From: Bacteroidales bacterium
GTDB lineage: Bacteria; Bacteroidota; Bacteroidia; Bacteroidales; P3
NCBI GenBank assembly: GCA_017561155.1
Contig: JAFZDP010000002.1
Location: 1 to 48,031, forward strand
Direction: 5' to 3'
Length of the DNA stretch: 48,031 bases
Shown here: piece after piece, positions 43,418 through 48,031 of the stretch
Numbering within the stretch: position 1 is the stretch's first letter
Layout of the letters: the number at the start of each line of letters is the position of its first letter
Position numbers and translations under genes: made by a program
Notes under the pieces: generated by a model
What the model saw: the letters and a program-made list of their open reading frames with translations, nothing else
Told to the model about the DNA's origin: nothing
Databases searched by the model: none

Positions 43418-45316
43418 ATGGAAAAACTGCAATATAAAGTATTAGAAAAAGTTAGTACTCCACAAGATATAAAAAAACTGACACAGTTGGAGTTGAAAAC
43501 CTTGTGCGACGAAATTCGTGCATATATTATTGATGTATTGGCAAACAATCCCGGACATTTGGCATCGAGTTTGGGAACTGTAGAACTTACGGTGGCTTTG
43601 CATTATGTATTCAATACTCCCGACGATAAACTGATATGGGACGTTGGTCATCAGGCCTACTCGCATAAGATTATTACCGGCCGCAAAGACAAATTCCATA
43701 CCATACGTACCTACAACGGCCTTAGCGGTTTTCCTAAAATGGACGAAAGCCAATACGACTCGTTTGGCACGGGACACTCGTCGACATCTATATCCGCTGC
43801 TTTGGGAATGGCCATGGCATCGGCATTGGAAGGCAACAAAAGTCGCCAACATATTGCAGTGATAGGCGACGGCTCTATGACGGGAGGTATGGCTTTTGAG
43901 GGGCTGAACCACGCAGGCGTTTCCAAGGCTAACCTTTTGGTGATACTGAACGACAACGGAATAGCTATAGACAAAAGCGTGGGTGCTCTGAGTCGATACC
44001 TTACCACCATAACCACGTCGTCGGCATACAACAGACTGAAGAACAAAATATGGGACTTCTATGGTGCTGATGACAAAGGCAGCAAACAAAAAAACTTTTT
44101 CAGAAAGATAGGTGTGAGCCTAAAGTCGGCTATAGTGAAACAGAGCAATCTTTTCGAGGCGTTGAACTTTAGATACTTTGGACCTATAGATGGCCACGAT
44201 GTAGAAAACCTGACCAAAATCCTTACCAAACTGAGCAAGATACAGGGCCCTAAGTTGCTGCACATAGTAACCAAAAAGGGCAAAGGGCTTAAAGAAGCCG
44301 AAAAGAACCCTATAGTATATCATGCCCCGGGCTTGTTTGATGCCAACACCGGCAAACAGGTGGTGGAGGCTTGCGACAACAAACCCTTGAAGTATCAAGA
44401 TATTTTTGGCTACACCATAGTAGAGCTTGCCGAACGGAATCCTAAGATATTGGGTATAACACCGGCCATGCCCACAGGCTGTTCGCTGAACATAATGATG
44501 GAAAAAATGCCCGGCCGTGCTTTCGATGTCGGCATTGCCGAACAGCATGCCGTTACCTTTGCCGCAGGCTTGGCAGCTCAGGGTATGACGCCGTTCTGCA
44601 ACATATATTCGTCGTTTATGCAGCGTGCCTACGACCAAGTTGTTCACGATGTGGCGTTGCAAAAACTCAATGTGGTGTTCTGTTTGGACCGTGGAGGTCT
44701 GGTGGGCGAAGACGGTGCCACACACCATGGCGTGTTCGATTTGGCATACTTCCGTCCGATACCAAACCTTACCATAGCCTCGCCGCTAAACGAAAACGAA
44801 TTGAGAAACATGATGTATACAGCCCAAAAAGACAATATGGGGCCGTTTGTGATTCGTTATCCTCGCGGTGGTAGCGTGAATGTGGATTGGAAAAAACCTT
44901 TCAAAGAAATAGAAGTGGGCAAGGGGCGTTGTCTACGATCGGGCAAAGACATTGCCATACTGTCGATAGGACATATAGGAAACTCGGCTTTGCAGGCAGC
45001 ATCTATTGCCGACACTTTGGGTATAGAAGTGGGTGTGTACGATATGCGTTTTCTGAAACCTATCGACGAAAGCCTTATACACGAAGTGGCTAAAACTTAT
45101 AGCCATATCATCACTATCGAAGACGGAGTGCTTAAAGGTGGGCTGGGTAGTGCAGTGGCAGAGTTTGTGGCAGACAACAAACTTAAGGTCGAAGTACACA
45201 GAATGGGAATACCCGACAGCTTTGTTGCCCATGGCAGCTTGAGAGAGTTGCACAAAGAATGCCGAATAGATACCGACGCTATAGTGGAAAAAATAACAGA
45301 TATTGCAAAAAAATAG
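43418..45316 (+). CDS. dxs: 1-deoxy-D-xylulose-5-phosphate synthase
   Basis: A 632-residue thiamine-diphosphate enzyme that condenses pyruvate with glyceraldehyde-3-phosphate, the first step of the MEP isoprenoid route. Family marks include HLASSLGTVELTVALHYVF, DVGHQAYSHKIITGR, FGTGHSSTSISAALGMA and the ThDP/Mg motif GDGSMTGGMAFEGLNHAG...ILNDN. Later come GIAEQHAVTFAAGLA, FCLDRGGLVGEDGATHHGVFD, IRYPRG and the C-terminal transketolase domain. I chose the ATG at 43418 (MEKLQYKVLEKV); a TTG ten codons upstream falls inside the -7 region and cannot be the start if that promoter is used. A strong terminator follows. Confidence 0.96.
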   Translation: MEKLQYKVLEKVSTPQDIKKLTQLELKTLCDEIRAYIIDVLANNPGHLASSLGTVELTVALHYVFNTPDDKLIWDVGHQAYSHKIITGRKDKFHTIRTYNGLSGFPKMDESQYDSFGTGHSSTSISAALGMAMASALEGNKSRQHIAVIGDGSMTGGMAFEGLNHAGVSKANLLVILNDNGIAIDKSVGALSRYLTTITTSSAYNRLKNKIWDFYGADDKGSKQKNFFRKIGVSLKSAIVKQSNLFEALNFRYFGPIDGHDVENLTKILTKLSKIQGPKLLHIVTKKGKGLKEAEKNPIVYHAPGLFDANTGKQVVEACDNKPLKYQDIFGYTIVELAERNPKILGITPAMPTGCSLNIMMEKMPGRAFDVGIAEQHAVTFAAGLAAQGMTPFCNIYSSFMQRAYDQVVHDVALQKLNVVFCLDRGGLVGEDGATHHGVFDLAYFRPIPNLTIASPLNENELRNMMYTAQKDNMGPFVIRYPRGGSVNVDWKKPFKEIEVGKGRCLRSGKDIAILSIGHIGNSALQAASIADTLGIEVGVYDMRFLKPIDESLIHEVAKTYSHIITIEDGVLKGGLGSAVAEFVADNKLKVEVHRMGIPDSFVAHGSLRELHKECRIDTDAIVEKITDIAKK

Positions 45317-45365
45317 GTTGGCAACACATACGGCTGAAGGCCAACGCCGACGTTGGTTGCACAGG

Positions 45366-45404
45366 ATAGGGACTCGCACTATATGTACGAGTCCCTATTT
45401 TTTA
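45366..45404 (+). terminator. Intrinsic terminator after dxs
   Basis: ATAGGGACTCG (45366-45376) pairs perfectly with CGAGTCCCTAT (45388-45398) over an 11-nt loop, followed by six T. Confidence 0.92.
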
Positions 45405-45497
45405 GCCCTTTCTTTTGCCGGCAATATGCCTCTTATATTATGGCATTGGTAGTGTGGTTTGTGTGGCGATGGTAATTTTTTTTCTTTTCTCACAGCT

Positions 45498-45652
45498 TTT
45501 GCACCAAGGTTGCAAATGTTTAAACATCTGTTGTTTATCGTTCAAAATATGCTTTTGTGGTATGTCTTCCAAAAGCCGTGCGACATTTTTTTTTGCTTGT
45601 TATGTTATTTTTTGATCATTTTTTGCGTATTATATAACAAATGCGCAAAAAA
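45498..45652. promoter_or_regulatory. Palindrome-rich control region of the ECF sigma operon
   Basis: Three palindromes lie in the 359-bp gap before the sigma gene: TTTGCACCAAGGTTGCAAA (45498-45516, one bulge), ATGTTTAAACAT (45516-45527, perfect) and TGATCA (45613-45618). A 9-bp inverted repeat, TTTTTTGCG (45619-45627) / CGCAAAAAA (45644-45652), ends 23 nt before the ATG and could form a leader hairpin. No convincing TAnnTTTG with partner is present, so the operon may use a non-housekeeping promoter such as its own sigma factor's. This last point is inference. Confidence 0.5.
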
Positions 45653-45675
45653 GATACACGACTATCGGATAGAAT

Positions 45676-46152
45676 ATGGAGTGCACCGAAGAAAAATTTG
45701 AAGAATTTGTGCTGCGTAACAAAGATTTGATTTGGTACGTTTGCAAGAAATATAGCATGGGGGATGCTTTTGAGGTCGAGGACAAATTCCACGAGGTGGT
45801 TTGCCACTTGTGGAAGGTGTTTCCACGGTTCGATAGCAGATACCCCGAACCACCGTGGGTATATAAAGTTGCGGTGAATACTATGATGACACTGAAACGG
45901 AAAAACATTTATATGCAAAGCCTTGACGACGACACTATAGTAGACCCCGACAACGACAACGAAATGGTGGTGCAAATGCAACAACTGATAGACAGATTGG
46001 AAGAAAAAGAAAGCATTATAGTACGGGCATACCTCGATGGCTTTAGCTACGAAGAGATAGCCGACACCGTGGGTATTACAACGCCGATGGTGGCAATGAG
46101 GTTGATGCGTGCAAAGAAAAAACTAAAAAAAATGTACGAAGATGAACAATAA
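45676..46152 (+). CDS. ECF-type RNA polymerase sigma factor
   Basis: A 158-residue sigma-70 family protein of the extracytoplasmic-function group. Region 2 (about residues 6-75) includes EVEDKFHEVVCHLWKVFPRFDSR and PPWVYKVAVNTM. Region 4 (about 100-155) has the helix-turn-helix FSYEEIADTVGITTPMVAMRLMRAKKKLKKM. Regions 1.1 and 3 are absent, as in ECF sigmas. The next gene starts 11 nt before its stop and encodes a single-pass membrane protein, the usual sigma/anti-sigma layout. The signal sensed is unknown. Confidence 0.92.
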   Translation: MECTEEKFEEFVLRNKDLIWYVCKKYSMGDAFEVEDKFHEVVCHLWKVFPRFDSRYPEPPWVYKVAVNTMMTLKRKNIYMQSLDDDTIVDPDNDNEMVVQMQQLIDRLEEKESIIVRAYLDGFSYEEIADTVGITTPMVAMRLMRAKKKLKKMYEDEQ

Positions 46153-46786
46153 AGATTTTGAAACACTATGGGCAAAGAGTAGGAGAGGGGCAGACATAGA
46201 GCCATGCCCATTGGCCGACGACGACATAAAAAAACATATTGCTGCTGCCATTGCAGAACACAAGGAGGCCGGGCATATACGGGAGGCAAAACGCAAAAAG
46301 CTTTACTACTACATAGCGGCAGCAGCAGCATGTGTGGCAGCTATAGCCATAGGCTTTTGGAAGATAAGCACCGATGCCGTGCCTACTATGCCGACCTACG
46401 ATATGCTACAGCCCACACAGGTGGCACAAGCCGAAGTGCCTGCCAAACAGCATACACAGCAGCTAAATGCCGAGACTGATACAACCACAACTGCAACAGA
46501 TAATGAAATAAAAAACACAGCCGTGAAACCGACATATAAGCATACCGAAACAATGTATGCCGAGCATAAAAGCGATATAGATGAGATGTCTGATATATTG
46601 TTTGACAATACAGCTGCTGCCGCTATTGCAGAGCAGGAGCCACAGCCTATACTATTGGCCGAAGCTGAAAGCAGAATACATGCCGAACCTATATATAACA
46701 ATTTGGAAATGTATTGCAATACAAAATGTTTAAGCAATGAGGTGTCTGTGGCATATTTTGATGTAACAGGAGAGAATTTTATATAA
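46142..46786 (+). CDS. Putative single-pass membrane anti-sigma factor
   Basis: A 214-residue protein whose ATG overlaps the sigma gene by 11 nt. Layout: cytoplasmic residues 1-54 starting MNNKDFETLWAKS, a membrane segment at about 55-73 (YYYIAAAAACVAAIAIGFW), and a periplasmic tail of about 140 residues rich in Thr, Ala and Glu. Near the C-terminus is a CxxxC pair (MYCNTKCLSNEV). No standard zinc anti-sigma motif (HxxxCxxC) is present in the N-terminus. Function is inferred from gene order and topology. The LW motif near the start resembles other Bacteroidales ECF-linked proteins. Confidence 0.7.
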   Translation: MNNKDFETLWAKSRRGADIEPCPLADDDIKKHIAAAIAEHKEAGHIREAKRKKLYYYIAAAAACVAAIAIGFWKISTDAVPTMPTYDMLQPTQVAQAEVPAKQHTQQLNAETDTTTTATDNEIKNTAVKPTYKHTETMYAEHKSDIDEMSDILFDNTAAAAIAEQEPQPILLAEAESRIHAEPIYNNLEMYCNTKCLSNEVSVAYFDVTGENFI

Positions 46787-46800
46787 AAATAATAGATACT

Positions 46801-47307
46801 ATGAAAGGTGTGAAGATAAAAATATTGATAATGGTGTTGTTGCTTGCAGTGTCTTATAAGGTATATAGCCAAACGGAGCTATACAAGCAATACGAACACC
46901 GTACTGAATTTACTGTAATGTGTATAATGAATTGCCCTATTAATGATAGTCTGAAAATTGATGTTACTCTTTTTGTACCAAATGGCGAAGAAGAACTTTG
47001 GCCTATGGTTGAAGAGTTTGACCTCGGATTAAATAAAGATACTGTACTTAATAGATATAAAAGAGAAAAAAGGTATCCATTATATATGTACAATGTTTAT
47101 AAAGATGATGTAAAAAAGATATATGAAAAAGTGACTTCTGCCGAAGACTATAAAAATATATCAAAATTAGTGTATAGTTATCATGCCGGAATAATAATGA
47201 TTTATCATAATATAGAGACAGAAGAAAGAGATGATGTTATAAGAAGATATTTAATAAACGCAGTAAAAAAACCACTAAAATTACCGGAAGTACAAGAAAA
47301 TAAATAA
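46801..47307 (+). CDS. Exported protein of unknown function in the ECF operon
   Basis: A 168-residue protein with a signal peptide (IKILIMVLLLAVSYKVYSQ) and a mature part that begins TELYKQYEHRTEFTVMCIMNC. It contains two Cys in CIMNC, many charged residues and a basic C-terminus (KKPLKLPEVQENK). I recognise no domain. It loosely resembles the small exported proteins (such as DUF4252 members) found with ECF sigma genes in Bacteroidota, but the match is too weak to name. It lies 14 nt after the anti-sigma gene, and the A+T content rises from here on. Confidence 0.75.
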   Translation: MKGVKIKILIMVLLLAVSYKVYSQTELYKQYEHRTEFTVMCIMNCPINDSLKIDVTLFVPNGEEELWPMVEEFDLGLNKDTVLNRYKREKRYPLYMYNVYKDDVKKIYEKVTSAEDYKNISKLVYSYHAGIIMIYHNIETEERDDVIRRYLINAVKKPLKLPEVQENK

Positions 47308-47328
47308 TAATATAATTATAGAATAAAA

Positions 47329-47811
47329 ATGACAAAGAAAATTACAAAAATTATGCTACTATCAGTAGCTTTATCAGGGGCAATGGTTTCGTGCCAAAAA
47401 GACGGCGAGATGATATCATCTCAAGAGTTGAGCCAAAAGTCTTTGGCTCAAGAAAACACTATTCTCTTCTTTTGGATAGACGGAGAAGAAGGCTACAAAA
47501 AGTTCGGTTCGCAAGAAGAACGAGATGAATTTATACGTCATCTTATTTGTCTGACTCGCGAAGGGCATATCATAACTATCGAAGGTAATAATAGGCCTGA
47601 GTATGCTCCGGAAGAAAAGGATAAGCAAAAGTTCGAAACAACTGATATGGAAGAATTTGAAGCTTGGCTTAAGAAGATGAATAACAATGGCTATCGTGTA
47701 GATGTCTATTTTGACGAGGGAAGTGGCATGATGATTGGTACAGCAACTCGCGAAGGTAAAGAACGTGGCACAACCGCAATTTCGACCGAAAGAGATTCGG
47801 ATAGTATGTAA
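47329..47811 (+). CDS. Lipoprotein of unknown function in the ECF operon
   Basis: A 160-residue protein with a lipoprotein signal (KIMLLSVALSGAMVSC, lipidation at Cys22). QKDGE follows, acidic enough to fit a Bacteroidota surface-export signal. The mature domain has an alternating hydrophobic/charged pattern (TILFFWIDGEEGYKKFGSQEERDEF; GYRVDVYFDEGSGMMIGTATREG) and a Ser/Asp-rich end. No family is recognised. It starts 21 nt after the preceding gene, so it is the likely last gene of the sigma operon. Confidence 0.75.
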   Translation: MTKKITKIMLLSVALSGAMVSCQKDGEMISSQELSQKSLAQENTILFFWIDGEEGYKKFGSQEERDEFIRHLICLTREGHIITIEGNNRPEYAPEEKDKQKFETTDMEEFEAWLKKMNNNGYRVDVYFDEGSGMMIGTATREGKERGTTAISTERDSDSM

Positions 47812-47849
47812 ATTGGGCTGATGAAAAATGATGTACAATGAGTAAGAAA

Positions 47850-47904
47850 CATCGTGATGGTTTAATATTGTTGGCAAGCATGCACCCTCCATAGCGTGCG
47901 GAGG
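47850..47904. repeat. Single CATCGTGATG unit and adjoining hairpin
   Basis: CATCGTGATG at 47850-47859, the same palindrome as in the two arrays but without phased neighbours. About 20 nt on, CCTCC (47886-47890) can pair with GGAGG (47900-47904), while GCAC (47882-47885) matches GTGC (47896-47899) inside that loop. It lies 38 bp after the lipoprotein stop. Confidence 0.45.
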
Positions 47905-48031
47905 TATAAATGAAATAATTTTTAATACTATGTCTTTGAAATTACATAGATGTATATAACTGAAAAACTGAAATTATGAAATAGAAAATAAAAATACAAT
48001 TAATGAGCATATAATATGAAATAAAGGCACT
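47905..48031. other. AT-rich end of window
   Basis: No gene, promoter or repeat that I can support in the last 127 bp. Confidence 0.5.

Overview
The window reads as a chromosomal segment of a Bacteroidota member, most likely of the order Bacteroidales. Three things support this. Several genes are preceded by the Bacteroidota-type promoter (TAnnTTTG at -7, often with TTG or TTTG about 19-20 nt upstream). Type IX secretion (T9SS) features are present: a C-terminal sorting domain, a PorE-like protein, and GldF and GldG. Several families are typical of this group: a GSCFA protein, the fused NfnAB-like / glutamate synthase protein, a CoaX-OMP-TPR-LptC cluster, and an ECF sigma/anti-sigma pair. A secreted choloylglycine-hydrolase family enzyme hints at a host-associated (gut) lifestyle, but that is inference. 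No rRNA, tRNA, CRISPR array or complete insertion sequence was seen.

Layout. 1-635 is the 5' part of a minus-strand RepA-like AAA ATPase of the kind carried by Bacteroidales mobile elements. It is followed by a gene-poor island (about 640-1560) with a diverged direct repeat, a strong hairpin and an 8-bp tandem array. 1634-5828 holds the helicases PcrA/UvrD and RecQ. 6047-9705 is a gldF-gldG-DUF4340 operon closed by a bidirectional terminator shared with tex (minus). 12245-14140 encodes a T9SS-exported adhesin/Omp28-like protein. 14640-19274 carries pth, coaX, an outer-membrane protein, a TPR protein and lptC. Then come ackA, dnaE with a GSCFA gene, the choloylglycine-hydrolase-like gene, prmC (minus), glmS, a small beta-barrel protein, mgtC, an M23 peptidase and the NfnAB-like fusion. 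On the minus strand lie lon and a porE-like gene. A lamin-tail protein, dxs, and an ECF sigma / anti-sigma / two-exported-protein operon end the window.

Functional themes are DNA replication and repair (PcrA, RecQ, DnaE), translation (Pth, PrmC, Tex), envelope building and export (GldFG, PorE, LptC, OMPs, M23), central metabolism (AckA, GlmS, Dxs, CoaX, NfnAB-like) and proteostasis (Lon).

The most unusual material is non-coding. Two intergenic regions 29 kb apart (14241-14425 and 43100-43221) carry short palindromes of the form CATC-NN-GATG whose centres are spaced about 22 bp apart, i.e. two helical turns. In the first, the same phasing continues through palindromes of quite different sequence (TACCCGGGTA and TATA-centred units). 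A third region (25733-25804) has a different motif repeated with the same 22-nt period. I know of no described element that matches this; it looks like a helically phased binding array or an undescribed repeat family.
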